Assembly: GCF_033118175.1 (NCBI RefSeq)
Contig: NC_083696.1
Span: forward strand, 34,395,001 to 34,459,000
Direction of reading: 5' to 3'
Origin: Dama dama
Taxonomy: Eukaryota; Chordata; Mammalia; Artiodactyla; Cervidae
Length of the DNA stretch: 64,000 nt
Shown here: one piece after another, positions 33,130 through 44,743 of the stretch
Numbering within the stretch: the stretch's first letter is position 1
Layout: each line of letters opens with the position of its first letter
Made by a program: the position numbers and the translations under genes
Notes under the pieces: generated by a model
What the model was told of the DNA's origin: nothing
Seen by the model: only the letters and a program-made list of their open reading frames with translations
Database searches by the model: none

Positions 33130-34077
33130 TGAAAAGATTGTCCTTTTCCCATTGTGTATTTTCTGGTCCTTTGTCATAAATTAATTGACTGTATATGGGT
33201 GGGTTTATTTTATGGCTCTCTCTTCTGTTCCATTGATCCATGTGTCTGTTTTCATGCAAATATCATATGGTTTTTTATTATTATAACTTTGCAATAGAGT
33301 TTAAAATCAGGGAGCATAATGCCTTCAACTTTGTTCTCCTGTCTCAAGATTTTTTTGGAGGTATTTGGGGTCTTTTGTGTCCCTATACAAATTTTAAGAT
33401 TAAACATTTTCTGTTAAAAAATGCCATTGGAATTTTGATAGGAATCACATTGGATCTCTAGATTGTTTTGGGTAGTATGGATATTTTAACAATATTAATT
33501 TTTCTAATCCATGAGCACAGAATATCTTTCTATTTATTTGTATCACCTTCAACTTTTTTCCTTAATGCTATGTAGTTTTCAGTATACAAGTCTTTCACTT
33601 GCTTGGTTAAATCTACTCCTAGGTGTTTTATTCTTTTGATACAACTATAAATGGGATTGTTTTCTTAATATCCATTTCTAGTAGTTTGTTGTTAGTTTAT
33701 AGAATCACAACAGATTTTTCTGTGTTGATTTTGTATCCTGCAACATAAATGAATCCATTCATTATTTCTAATAGTTTTTTGGAGTCTTCAGGGTTTTCTC
33801 TATAATATATAATATATATAATAATATCTAATATATAATAATATATAATATATATTTCTCTATAATATATAATATCTAATATGTCACCTGAAAGTAATGA
33901 CAGTTGTACTTCTTCCTTTCCAACTTGGATGCCTTTTATTATTTTGCTTGCCTAATTAGTGTTGTGGGACTTCTAATACTATGTCAAATAAAAGTTATAA
34001 GAGGGAGCATCCCTGTCTCATTCCTGATCTAGAAGGAAGAGCTTTCAGCATTTCACTGTTGAATATAGTAGCTGTTA
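33130..34077 (-). mobile_element. L1 ORF2 fragment, antisense
   Basis: 'ttgtcataaattaattgactg', 'ccattgatccatgtgtctg', 'atgccttcaactttgttctc' and 'cctaggtgttttattc' are the reversed C-terminal half of L1 ORF2. Interrupted by BovB at 34078 and resumed at 34612. Confidence 0.85.
33800..33884. repeat. Imperfect AT-rich tandem repeat
   Basis: Repeats of 'ataatatataatat' and 'ctctataatatataatat' inside the antisense L1; 'ttctctataatatataatat' occurs at about 33797 and 33856. Confidence 0.8.
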
Positions 34078-34611
34078 TTGTTGTTCAGTTGCTAAGTTGT
34101 GTCCAGTTCTTTGTGAACCCATGGACTGTAGCACACCAAGCTTCCTTGTCCCTGACTGTCTCCCAGAGTTTGCTCAAACTCATGTCCACTGAGTCAGTAA
34201 AGCCATCTAGCCATCTCATCCTTTTTCACCCCCGTCTCCTCCTGCCCTCAATCTTTCCCAGCATCAGTCTTTTCCAATGAATCGGCTTTTTGCATCAGGT
34301 GGCCGAAGTGTTGGAGCTTTAGCATCAGTCCTTTCAATGAATATTCAGGGTTGATTTCCTTTAGGATTAACTGTCTTGATCTCCTTGCTGTCCAAGGGAC
34401 TCTCAAGAGTCTTCTCCAGCACCGCATTTCGGAAGCATCAATTCTTTGGCACTCAGTCTTCTTTATGGTCCAACTTGCTCATCCATACATGACTACTGGA
34501 AAAACTATAGCTTTGACTATATGGACCTTTGTCAGCAAAGTGTTGTCTCTGCTTTTTAATATACTGCCTAGGTTTTTCATAGCTTTTCTTCCAAAGAGCA
34601 AGCATCTTTTA
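34078..34611 (-). mobile_element. BovB LINE 3' fragment nested in L1, antisense
   Basis: 534 bp of BovB from the 3' end ('gttcagttgctaagttgtgtcc') to the 'aaagagcaagcatctttt' segment. L1 sequence is continuous on both sides. Confidence 0.88.
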
Positions 34612-34815
34612 TTATCTGTAGCTTGTCATTTATTTTGTTGAAGTATGTTTGTGTTGAAGTATATTGTGTTGAAGTATGTTCCCTTTATACATACTTTGTT
34701 GAGAGTTTTTTTTTTTAAGATCATAAATGGATTTAAGTTTTCTACATCTATTCAGATGGTAATATGATTTTTATTGTTTATTTTGTTCATGTGGTGTATC
34801 ACATCAGAAGTATTT
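34612..34815 (-). mobile_element. L1 ORF2 fragment, antisense (continuation)
   Basis: 'tgttgaagtatgttccctttatac', 'cataaatggatttaagtttt' and 'gttcatgtggtgtatcacatc' continue the L1 interrupted at 34077. Two short partial repeats of 'gtgttgaagtat' occur near 34650. Confidence 0.8.
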
Positions 34816-36110
34816 TTTGTAATTATGGAGTCAAATAGGGTTTCCTAAGGAAAACATCAAACCCAGAAGTAACAAAGCAAAATGCTAACAAATTTATATA
34901 AAATTTAAGTGTTTGTACTAGAATATTTGGTTTGTTTTCTCTACAGAGTAGATTCCCAGTAAGTATTTGTTGAATGAATGACTATAAAATGAATTATAAA
35001 TGAATTAAAATACAAGCAAAATAATGGGAAGAACATTTGTCAAGTATATAAAAAGTAATAATATGCAGACTATAAAAAGTGTGATGCTACAAGCCCAAAG
35101 AAAAAACTCAGTAGAAAAATGTGAAAAAACACATAGAAGGAATAAAATTAAATGGGCAATAAACTAATAAACAGGTGTTCAACATTGTTAGTAATAAGGA
35201 AAATACAAATTAAAACACATTATTTTTTATACTGCTATTCAGTCACTTCAGTTATGGCTGACTCTTTGCCACTCTATGGACTATAACTCACTGGACTCCT
35301 CTGTCCATGGGCTTCTCCAGGCAAGAATACTGGTGTGGGTTGCCATGCCCTCCTCCAGGGGATCTTCCTGACCTGGGGATTGAACATGCATCTCCTATGT
35401 CTCCTGCAGTGGAAGCCAGATTCCTTACCACTGAGTCACCAGGGAAGCCCTTATTTTACCAGGAAAATTGTAAATATTGATAATAGCCAGTTGATGAGGA
35501 TGAGGGTAACACTTCTGGTGGGAGTATATAAACTGGTAAAGCCATCTGGGAAGGATATTTGGCTGTATCTTTTAAGATTAAAAATCCCTATGTCTTTGGT
35601 GCAACAAAGTAATTTCTGTGAGTCTGTTGAAAGCAAAATTTATTCCAGCATGTGTATATATTATGCAGGGATGTCCATTGTGTCCATTGCAGTATTGCTT
35701 ATAACACTGGGCACTGGAAACAATAAAAAGCCTAGAAGTTTTGGCCAGGCTAAATAAATTATATGGAGTGCATATAGTCATTTAAAGAAAAAAAGACTTA
35801 TTTTATTGACATCAAAATATTTATTAGATATATTGTAGAGTTTAAAAAGCAAGTAAAATACCAAGTATAGAATGATCATAAATGAAAATACAAAGATCAT
35901 TTATATGGAAATAAATACATATTATCTGTATGACTATGTAAATGCACAGAAGACAGACTAAACAGATGTACACTGACTGCAGTTACCTCTGGGAAAGAGA
36001 ATGAAGTAGAGAGAGGTGAGGCCCTCATGTCTTACTACATATAGCTACATTTTACCCTGATCTTTTCAGGGAGAATATATTCATATATCACTTGATAATA
36101 AAAAGAGAAC
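34816..36110 (+). mobile_element. Decayed L1 3' region with nested Bov-tA
   Basis: 'caggtgttcaacattgttag', 'ttctggtgggagtatataaactgg', 'gcagtattgcttataacac' and 'aatgatcataaatgaaaatac' follow the 3' part of an old L1 ORF2 and UTR. The first 200 bp are uncertain. The ORF from 35335 joins SINE and L1 sequence and is not a gene. Confidence 0.6.
35234..35450 (-). mobile_element. Bov-tA SINE, antisense
   Basis: 'gctattcagtcacttcagttatggctgac', 'ccaggcaagaatactggtg' and the head 'ggggatcttcctgacc...caccagggaagccc'. Nested in the decayed L1. Confidence 0.9.
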
Positions 36111-36217
36111 ATAAACAAAAGGAGAGGAAGCTTTATGCAAAAGTCAAGAAAGGAGTAAAGATAGGAAGAAAGGAATCAAAGTGCCTTATGCATTAAGCAT
36201 GTACTGCAGAAATAGAG

Positions 36218-36483
36218 GGAGAAGGCAATGGCACCCCACTCCAGTACTCTTGCCTGGAAAATCCCATGGATGGAGGAACCTGGTAGACTGCAGTCCATGG
36301 GGTCGCGAAGAGTCGGACATGACTGAGCAACTTCACTTTCATGCATTGGAGAAGGAAATGGCAACCCACTCCAGTATTCTTGCCTAGAGAATCCCAGGGA
36401 TGGCGGAGCCTGGTGGGCTGCCGTCTATGGGGTCGCACAGAGTCGGACATGACTGAAGCGACTTAGCAGCGGCAGCAGCAGCA
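36218..36483 (+). mobile_element. Bov-A2 SINE (dimer) with 12-bp target-site duplication
   Basis: Two Bov-A monomers in sense orientation joined by 'cttcactttcatgcattgg', ending in (GCA)n. The perfect duplication gcagaaatagag is at 36206-36217 and 36484-36495. The end overlaps the GCA repeat, so the last few bases are ambiguous. Confidence 0.92.
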
Positions 36484-36495
36484 GCAGAAATAGAG

Positions 36496-36955
36496 ACCTA
36501 GATGAAAGAAAGCCCACTTAGTCTTCTAAACAGGCTCTCTGCTTAATCCTGGCTGGTACCTGATTAGCCCAGGAGAAGAGTTAAAATCTTATTCTTGCTC
36601 TATGTATCAGGCACTATGCTGCCACCAAGCACTGTGAAGGGATGAGGGTTCTTGGAAGTGGCTTCTGCATGCAAATCAGGGTGCAGAGAACACCATCCTC
36701 TGTATAACAACATGGATTTGGGCTCAGCCATGAGAACACTATTGAGTCAAGTTGCTGGCTGATATCTTTGGTGCTTCCTCCCCAAAGTTATGATTGTTTT
36801 TCAAGGAAGCCTGAGATGGTTTGTAATTTGTGTTTCTGGTAATATTTATGACACTTTATGCTTGTGTATCATTCCTTAGTTTCCCAGTAGTCCTGGGGGC
36901 TAATATAATTTTGTTATTAGGGAGCATGTATTCTGCTGTAGCGTAGACACAGGGT
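36496..36955. other. No feature recognised
   Basis: Intron sequence; nothing supported. Confidence 0.4.
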
Positions 36956-36966
36956 ACCAGGAGCAT

Positions 36967-37179
36967 TTCATGGTGGCTCAGGGGTAAAGAACCCACCTGC
37001 CAATGCAGGAGATGTGGGTTCGATCTCTGGGTTGGGAAGATCCCCTGGAGGAAGGCATGGCAACCCACTCCAGCATTCTTGCCTTGGAAGTTCCATGGAC
37101 AGAGGAGCCTGGGGGGGGCTACAGTCCATGGGATTGCAAAGAGTTGGACACGACTGAGAAACTCTGCATGCACGCATAC
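36967..37179 (+). mobile_element. Bov-tA SINE
   Basis: 'gtggctcaggggtaaagaacccacctgcc', 'gggttcgatctctggg', 'gcattcttgcc' and 'ttggacacgactgagaaactc'. The flanking 11-bp repeats accaggagcat (36956-36966) and accagaagcat (37180-37190) differ by one base. Confidence 0.9.
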
Positions 37180-37296
37180 ACCAGAAGCATAGATTTTGCT
37201 CTGGTGTCAGGAACAGGAGAAGAGCCACAGGTCCATACCCACTCATGGGACTCATTTGGATGATAATTCTATTCTTCCAGTTGTTCCCTTTGCTGA

Positions 37297-37960
37297 GTAT
37301 ATTAGTTCCTAAGGCTGCGAAAACAAAGTACCATACAACGGCTGGTTTAAAACAATAGAAATTTATTCTGCCACAGTTCTGAAGGCTAGAAGTCTGAAGT
37401 CAAGGTGTCAACAGGGCCATGCTCCCTCTGAAGGCTCCTCTCACTCTTGAAGATTGCTGGCTAGCCTTGGCATTCCTTCCTCAGCTTGAGGCTGCCTCAC
37501 TCCAGTGTCTGCCTCCATTTTCACATTGCCTTCTCCTTATATTTCTCTCTGTCTGTATCTTAATTTTCCCCTCCATCTCTTATAAAGGATATCAGTCATT
37601 GGATTTAGGGCTCACTCTAACTCAGTATGGGGCTTCCCAGGTGGCACTAGTGGTAAGACGTGAGACTTGGATTCAGTCCCTGGGGACTGAAGAAGATCCC
37701 CTGGGGAAGGGCACGGCAACCCGCTCCAGTATTCTTGCTTGGAGAATCCCATGGACAGAGGAGGCTGGTGGGCTATAGTCTATAGTATCGCACAGAGTTG
37801 GACCCACCTGAAGCGGCTTAGCACGCATGCACACAGGCTAACCCAGAATGACCTCATCTTAATTGATTACAACTTCAAAGACCCTGTTTCCAAATGAGGT
37901 CACATTCAGGGATTTCAGGTTGATATGAAATTTGCGGGATACACTACCCAGCTCACTGCA
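37297..37960 (+). mobile_element. Old dispersed repeat (same family as 12143) split by Bov-tA
   Basis: 'ttagttcctaaggctgcgaaaac', 'tagaaatttattctgccacag' and 'cattgccttctcc', then after the SINE 'accctgtttccaaatgaggtcac', in the same order as the repeat at 12143. Family not named. Confidence 0.6.
37630..37838 (+). mobile_element. Bov-tA SINE nested in old repeat
   Basis: 'ggcttcccaggtggcactagtgg', 'gatcccctggggaagg' and 'gacccacctgaagcggcttagcac'. The flanking 12-bp repeats taactcagtatg (37618-37629) and taacccagaatg (37839-37850) match at 10 of 12. Confidence 0.9.
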
Positions 37961-39879
37961 CTGAGCACCCCAATTTAGATCTCCCACACCCTTTATCATT
38001 CCTATTTACTGTTTGGGTAACCTTCATGATTTTGTTTTGTGGCTCATTTCTTCTCCTTTGTGTATGTGTTATTTGCTGAATTGATCATATGCTCTGACAG
38101 TGAAACTTCAAACATTTTACTTCTTCCAACACCCCTTGGACTGTAGCCCCATCTCTAGACCTTTTGGGGCAACCTGTCCTGTTGTCCTCAGGCATATAGA
38201 GATACTCATCTAATCCCTAGTATTTAGTTTGGAAGATTTCTTTACTTGGTCCATGGCTTACTACGAGTCTCTGCAAGTAGTAAGTTCATAATAAATGCTT
38301 GTTGTCTAGAACCAAACTGCTCCTTTTAGAGAGTAGGCAGAAGAATTTAAACTGCCATATTCTTTAAAGACAAAGTAAAGCTCACACGTCTGAACAAAAC
38401 CCATTGCATCAATCAAGTGCGTAACACTAAGTCCCCAACTGCTGTGGTTTAGTTTTGGCTGGCTTTGCCCTCTTCAGTTTTCTTCTCTTCAATGCTTCTT
38501 TCTAGCTTTAGGGGCAGGTTTTTTTATTCTTGTCATAGCTTAGTAGGTTTGGCCAACTGTCTTTCTTTCTCCCAGGTTTGACTATTTCATCTAAAATTTC
38601 TTTTTTTGGTCCTTCTCTGAAAAAGTCCATTTATAGGTAGTTTGGGCCTATAAATAATTTCCACATTGTGTTCTTTCTTTATTTCACAACATAGATAGAA
38701 ATAATGATAACAAAAGTAATGACAAAATACCTAAAATTTATAAGGTACAATTCTAATTGATGTGTACATTTGGTAAGCCATGGGTTTCTAATTTTTAACC
38801 TTATCCTTATAGCGTGGTTGGTGGTGACATGGATGTCACTTTGATTGAATACAATGTTAGGCTTTGGGGAGGACCCAGCACTTCTTATGGGAGAGAGGGA
38901 ATGTGGCAGGAGTGGTGGAGAAAGTGGAGGAAAAGGAGCATCCTTCAGCAGAAGCCTTTATGTCACCAGGGAGATACTTTCAGGGTGTCCTCTCTCTTTC
39001 TGGAGTGCCCATGTTGTTTCATAATGGGTGATGTGATTCAAAACTACATGTGTTGGCAGCACAAAAGTCGAAATGATAACTGTGATGGGTCAAGAGATTC
39101 CATGCTTGGTATATGAATCCTAGAGGTGGTTCAAATGTGGGTCAACTGGGTTAGGAAAGCTCTATTCATTTCTGTTTCCCTTTGACTGGAAATACTTTAT
39201 AATGCCTCATTTTTAGATGCATTTTTGTGGTAAGGAAAACACCTCAGTACCAAGTTACATAAGTAATTTTGCATTTTGCTGTTATAATAATAATTATTAT
39301 TATTACTAGTTGATTTATACCAACCAACATTACTCCTGAGGGGCCAGTGAGTTACACAACATCTGCAGCAAGCAGGCACCTGGATCTCCTGCCTTCAGTT
39401 TCATATACTTTTACTAACTTTTTTTGGCTGAAATTCTCAGGTCACTGCACCCTAGTTCCAGGCAGCAAAGTTCCTCTTTAGAAGCAGAACTGCCAAATAT
39501 CTCTTCATATGGGCACCTATTTCATGGGTATTCCATCCCCACTCCTTCCTGAGAAATGACAGTCCCCCTCTCACCCTTTGAACCAAGATATATGACTTAG
39601 GTAAAGTTAAAGGACTCTGCCACATCCACATGGGTTTCTTCTTCAACCTCTAGGGTGATAGTAACTCCTCTGGGTTGAGTGTGAAGGTCTCAGGCAGTCT
39701 GCTGGGCGCTCTACCTCATGAACTTTTGTCATCCTCATCATGGTCTCTGTTAACAGGACCCCTGGGCCAGACCCAACCTGCCATCTGGTTTTGTAAGGCC
39801 ATAGGCTGGGAGTAGGTTTCATATTTTTAAATGGTCAGAAGGAAAGAATGATATTTTGTGACACGAGGAATATATTAAA
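37961..39879. other. FRMD3 intron, no gene
   Basis: Largely single-copy-looking sequence. The ORF at 38814-39116 (100 codons) has no recognised domain, codon pattern or splice frame. There is a short ATT-rich run at about 39284-39306. Confidence 0.4.
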
Positions 39880-40045
39880 TTCCGATTTCAGTGTTTTATT
39901 AGAACACATCATGCCATTTGTTTACATCATGTCTGTGGTTGCTTCCACCCTGCAACCACTGATGAAAGTGGTTGAGATAGCTGCCCTGATGCCCACAAAG
40001 TGAAAAATATTTCCTCTTTTACCCTTTATAGAGAAATTTCACAGA
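39880..40045. mobile_element. Old DNA-transposon-like fragment (same family as 13860)
   Basis: 'gtgttttattagaacacatcatgcc', 'catgtctgtggttgcttcc' and 'accctttatagagaaa' match the layout of the copy at 13860-14150. Confidence 0.5.
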
Positions 40046-40645
40046 TCCTTACTTTAGGCGGTTGATTGAATTCTTATCCCCATTTTGCAGATGAGGAAAT
40101 GAAAGTTGAGAGTTTTAAGTTTGTAGCAATTTGTTCAAATGGTGAACTTGAGATTAGGCATGTTGAATATCAAAGTCCCTGATGGAGCTTCTCCTGTGCA
40201 GCACAGGAATTCAGAGAATTCCAAGGACAAGTATTTGTGAGGCAGCTGCTCAGCACGCTGGTGTCCCCTAAAGGAGTGCTTAGAGGGTAACTTCATTCTC
40301 CCCATGCGCCTGTGGGTGTGTGTGTGGGTGTGGATGTGCCTGTGCCTGTGTGTGTGTGATTAAAACATAAGAGAGAGCTATAACAGGAGGAAGATGAATT
40401 AAAGAAACGTTGTTTTTAATCCCTGCTTTGGAAGTAGAGGAGATACAGTACCAGTAACATCTTGGAGGCCGCTGCTTGTCATTTCAGTCAAAGAGGGACG
40501 GAGGAATTATCTGTGCCATTGATGGTGATAGTAACAGTTGCCGCTTAATGGTAATAATCATTTCCAACTAGAAGAGAGCAGTTGTTAAGAGAGCAGTTCT
40601 CTGTGGCTGGTTCATTTGATCATACCCCAAGAGTTACAGTTCGTT
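40046..40645. other. Intron with MIR trace and GT-rich tract
   Basis: A MIR-like 'atccccattttgcagatgaggaaatg' at about 40075-40105 and an imperfect (GT)n tract at 40313-40358. Otherwise unassigned. Confidence 0.45.
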
Positions 40646-40649
40646 ATGA

Positions 40650-40897
40650 GTAATGCTTTGCCCTTTTGGCGCGCAGCTTCGTTTTGCACATGCGCAGAAA
40701 GAGCGTGTGCTCCCGAGCTGTTTCATCGCCGAACGTGGCTCATCAGTGTCCCTTTGCACTGCTGCCCAATGGAGAGGTGGGGTGTGGCCCTCAGCTCTCA
40801 AGCTACAGCCTCTGCAGTTTTGGTTAGGAATAAAAAGGTGCCAGTTGTGCTGAACAGGCCGAGGACCCCTGATGCCTGCTTGAGGTCCTTTGGAAAG
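40650..40897 (+). promoter_or_regulatory. CpG-dense patch with CCAAT and TATA-like motifs: candidate alternative promoter
   Basis: About nine CpGs lie within 80 bp (40667-40745), in an intron otherwise poor in CpG. The patch includes 'ggcgcgc' and an NRF1-like 'catgcgcag'. Downstream are 'gcccaatgg' (CCAAT type, about 40765), a GC-box-like 'ggtggggtgtggcc', 'aataaaaagg' (TATA-like, 40829-40838) and, 60 bp further, a donor-like 'aaagtaagc' (GT at 40897-40898). This order would suit a short non-coding first exon (about 40860-40896) spliced to the FRMD3 exon at 47587. The first in-frame Met there is ATG 47604-47606 with A at -3. All functional parts are inference; there is no transcript evidence. 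Confidence 0.25.
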
Positions 40898-41327
40898 TAA
40901 GCCTCTTACTTGTAGTGCTAGGGTTCCTTTCTGCAACACCAAACCCTTTGCAGTGGTTTTCCCAGAGTCTGCAAGTCTGACAAATTGATCACACTTCTTT
41001 TTTCAAGAGTCCCAGAGGGAGGCATGAGAGATACATTCTAGGTATAAGTACTGTCCTGACAAATGCCTGCTGAAGCCACGGGCACTATGTTTTAACTGCT
41101 TTTGAAAGGAGTTGGGCAGGGGGGTGTGGTGGTTCATAGCTGTCAGCCAAAATGTGCATGAGAAGGATTATAAGTTTATAGGTATGTTCCCAAAGTTATG
41201 TTTTTCTATTGTTCTTTATAATGATTGGAGGAAGACCACTGTATTTTAAGAAAAATTGCTGAGGGATGTTTCACCAGCCAAAAAAAAAGTTTCACCTACT
41301 TGTTTTTATAAGATTTGAGGATAGTTA
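40898..41327. other. No feature recognised
   Basis: Single-copy-looking intron sequence. Confidence 0.4.
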
Positions 41328-41339
41328 CTGGTTAAAAAT

Positions 41340-41474
41340 CCCTGGAGATGGGAATGGCAACCCACTCCAGTATTCTTGCCTGGAGAATCCCATGGACAGA
41401 GGAGTCCGGCAGGCTACACTACATAGGGTCACACAGAGTCGTACGTGACTGAAGCGACTTAACATGTATGCATG
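41340..41474 (+). mobile_element. Truncated Bov-tA SINE
   Basis: BovB-derived body only ('ggcaacccactccagtattc' to 'gactgaagcgacttaac') plus a 'atgtatgcatg' tail. The flanking 12-bp repeats ctggttaaaaat (41328-41339) and ctgattaaaaat (41475-41486) differ once. Confidence 0.9.
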
Positions 41475-41486
41475 CTGATTAAAAAT

Positions 41487-42929
41487 AGAAAGTCTTTTTT
41501 AAATTTCCATTTTCACCAGGGAGGCTGCTCACCTAATCGTTTTTTATCCCTATCCTCATTTCTGGGCAAGATCTCAAAGTGGAGATGAGGAAGTCTGTCT
41601 CTGCTTTATAAACGGCTGTTCTTCTCCCCGTGTTCTCACTGTTAACAAACCACCCAAATGACAATACCCTGGGATCTGCTGATGCAAAAAAGGGGCCCCT
41701 GAGCTTCCCTGCGGTGACACTTGGCCTCCCCAGCCTTTGTCTGGCAGGTAACAAAGGGCTGTGCCAGAGGAGCCCTGCTGTTCTTGGGGCAATTACCTGC
41801 TCCTGGCATTTTAAAGTGGATTTTTACATTTTTCCCTACTCTGCTCCTCAGTGATGTTCTCATTTGTAGCACTTACATGGCTGAGTAACCGCTTTTCAGC
41901 TGTTGACTTAAGTGCAATTCAGTCTTCTCCTTCTCTTCCCTCCCATATCCAGCCTTCCTTTTCCTTCTGTTCTTCTGTTAGGAGAGCTTTCCCAAATGTG
42001 AACTTTTGTTTGTTGGGATGCTGTGCAATGTGCGTGTACCAAGAGCCCGTCGGATCTGTCCAAACACCTCTGGGGAGGTTGACGTGTCCCCCGGTGCCGT
42101 TCCCTCCTCCAAAGCAGGAAACAGAGAAGTTCAGTGTCTTGCTTAAGATCACGGTCTGAAGTCTCTTTTGAGGTCTGAGCACTTCTGGTGGGCTTGGGTT
42201 TCCCATCATCCTGTGTGCGTCTATCACTGATGCCAGAGCCTTAGTACCACAGTCGACGTGAACGAGGGTGTTGTCCCCTGTGGGTTGCCCCATCTGGTAA
42301 AGCCACATAGTGGCTCTTCATGATGACACAGTCGGGGAAGGGCCCCGAGCAGAGCGTAGGCGTTACTGCCTACGTGTTACCTCTGTGTTGGGTATTTCTT
42401 GCTCTATAGATAGCTCCTTCATCAGACGTTTCCAACTCCACTTCTGAACCAAATGTTTGGGCAGATAAGTGTCATCCTTTGTCCTGTTCCTCTTTCCCTA
42501 TAGCTTAAGAATAAGACACGGAAGCTGGAATAGCAGAGAGACTGAGCTGCTAGACGAAGGGAGTGGGCTCATCTCCACAAGAGGATTTTGACCTTAGATT
42601 AGTCCCAGGGAGCACATACCAGCTGTCAGCTGGAGCCTGGAAAAGCTCCTTTTCCAGCATTTATGCAGCTGGTGGGGTGTCTGCCAGTGCTCCAAATCTG
42701 AGCTTTTGACCCTAAACCACTGCCAACACATTGGGGTTTAATGATTTAAAATTTTACATAATTGTATTTCTCCCCTTGTTTAATTTTCTAGAAGGTAATA
42801 AAGAGAATTGCACTTAGGTTGGTGGATTTGCTTGTGTGGAGATGAGAAAAGGTAACACGGATGGGGATGGTCTTCCCTTAAATTCTTTATTCTTCTCCAT
42901 AGCAGTTATGAGCTTCAAATGTTCTACAT
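41487..42929. other. Repeat-poor intron sequence, relatively CpG-rich
   Basis: No repeat family is recognised over 1.4 kb, which is unusual in this window. CpGs cluster at about 42040-42110 and 42245-42380. A perfect 7-bp inverted repeat with a 6-nt loop (cgtaggc / gcctacg) is at 42355-42374. The overlapping ORFs on both strands (41533-42308) look like chance in GC-richer sequence. Confidence 0.45.
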
Positions 42930-43068
42930 ACTTCATTTATTTATTTTCATTTTATATCTGTTTATCCCACTAGAATGTGTCCTCCTTGAAGACAGAATTT
43001 TTTGTTTATATCTAAACCTGTGCCTGATACCTAGCATGTACTCAAAATTTTTGTTGATTAATTAATCC
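42930..43068 (+). mobile_element. L2 LINE 3' end
   Basis: 'cccactagaatgtgtcctcc', 'gaagacagaattttttg' and 'gcctgatacctagcatgtactc' follow the conserved L2 3' end. Confidence 0.65.
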
Positions 43069-43719
43069 TCCCACTAGAAGTAGCTATTGTAACCAACTCC
43101 AGAGTCCCTGAATCCATTCCAGCTGTTGAAGGGCAGAGGTTGATTTGTAGGACCTGAGATTTTTCAAAATAGAAATCCTGGAAATTGCTGTAGTGACTCA
43201 GAGTGTGGACCTTCTAGACCAGTGTTCTAATGGGATGAATGTGATAGCAGCACTTGGCTGTTTGCCTTAACATCTGCCTCAGAGGTTGGGCATCATCATT
43301 CATCAATTCATCTAGACAGGGAGAGAACTAATCCTTTATCAATAAGCAACTCTGAGGCTGGAAAGCTGAATAAGACATATAGGTCCAAACCCTCATAAAT
43401 CTTGTCATCTATAACCAGATCAACATTTTAGGGGGAAATTATTTATCTTTTCAGCTTCTTCCAGCCCTGTGAAGGAGCATTCCTTAGCTTTACTTCTTGC
43501 TCTATGATATAATTTTGCATCCACAGCCTTCATTGTGTTCTTTAAGGAGGAGCCTGCTACTACCTGTGGTTCATTATGTCAAGATCATGCACTTCTTTTA
43601 ACCTGTAGGAAAACTTTTTTCTTTTGTTGGCAACACAGGGCCAATGATGCTGGATCAACATGACCACAGTAGGGGTATATATGATGGTAGAAGAAAATGG
43701 GTAGAAAATTTCAGACTTG
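43069..43719. other. No feature recognised
   Basis: Intron sequence; nothing supported. Confidence 0.4.
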
Positions 43720-43733
43720 AAAAGTGCCACCTC

Positions 43734-44066
43734 TAGGCTTCTCTGGTGGTTTAATGGTAAAGAGTCTGCCTGCCAATGCAGGAGACACAGGTTCTGTCCC
43801 TGATCTGGGAAGATCCCGTATGCTGTAAAGCAACTAAGCCTGTGGACCACAACTATTGAGCCTGTGCCCTAGAGCCCAGGAGTGACAACTACTAAAGCCT
43901 AAGCACCCCAGAGCTTGTGCTCCACAACAAGAGAAGCCTCTGCAATGAGAAGCTAGCACCACAACTAGAGAGTAGCCCCTGCTCTCCATAACTAGAGAAA
44001 AGCGTGTACAGCAGTGAAGACCCAACCCGGTCAAAAATTAAATAAGTAAAATTATTTAAAAACAAG
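43734..44066 (+). mobile_element. CHR-2-type SINE with 14-bp target-site duplication
   Basis: tRNA-derived head ('ggcttctctggtggtttaatgg', 'aatgcaggagacacagg') with the long CHR-2 body ('gcaactaagcctgtggacc', 'agagcttgtgctccac', 'gaagacccaacccgg') and an A-rich tail. Repeats aaaagtgccacctc (43720-43733) and aaaaatgccacctc (44067-44080) differ once. Confidence 0.88.
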
Positions 44067-44080
44067 AAAAATGCCACCTC

Positions 44081-44482
44081 CTGATTTTTCTGCTACCTGC
44101 TTGGCATCCCTTCTCTGATAAGGGGTCTAGTGGTGAGCATACCACTGGAACCTTGTATTAATTTCTTCCATGATCACATCCCAGAAAATGGAGGGGGAGA
44201 TGGCAGGAGCTTAGTGACTTTTTCTGTCTGACTTAGCAGCAACATATATGAAAAGAATTACAGCTGTTGGTCTGCTGTAAACTCAGAGTGAATCAGCATG
44301 GAGAGGAGGCTGTTGATAGGGAGCAACAGTTATGTTCAAAATGAAGCCTGTGATGGTCCCCTCACCTGAGCAGCTCTGGCAACTGCTGGGGCTCCAGGCT
44401 TGAGGAAACACAGAGGAGGCAGGAACATATCCAGGGTGAGGGCACTTGAAGCTCCCATATGAGGAGCAGCTACAAGAACTGG
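44081..44482. other. No feature recognised
   Basis: Intron sequence; nothing supported. Confidence 0.4.
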
Positions 44483-44496
44483 GGATATTTATTTTA

Positions 44497-44729
44497 TTTT
44501 ATTTGTATTAATCTTTTGGCAGTGTGAGCTTTTTATCATGGCGTGCCAGCTCCTCTAGCTGTGGCACATGGGCACAGGAGCTGTGGTTTGTGGCCTCTCT
44601 AGTTGTGGTGTGCAGGCTTACTTGCCCCACAGCATGTGGGAATCTTGGTTCCCTGACCAGGGATAGAACTCACATCCCTTGTGTTGGAAGGCAAATTCTT
44701 AACCCCTGGACTGCCAGGCAAGTCCCTCA
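44497..44729 (-). mobile_element. CHR-type SINE, antisense
   Basis: Starts with a T-rich tail, then 'ttttggcagtgtgagc', 'ggtgtgcaggcttacttgcccc', 'ccctgaccagggatagaac' and 'ctggactgccaggcaagtccc'. Repeats ggatatttatttta (44483-44496) and ggatgtttatttta (44730-44743) differ once. Confidence 0.88.
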
Positions 44730-44743
44730 GGATGTTTATTTTA

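Noticed and set aside
35335..35757. 140-codon ORF as a gene
   Set aside because: The first part is antisense Bov-tA and the rest is decayed L1 sequence.
41533..42308. Overlapping ORFs on both strands in the GC-richer intron segment
   Set aside because: Frames open on both strands are expected in CpG-rich sequence. No splice signals, domain or codon bias supports a gene.
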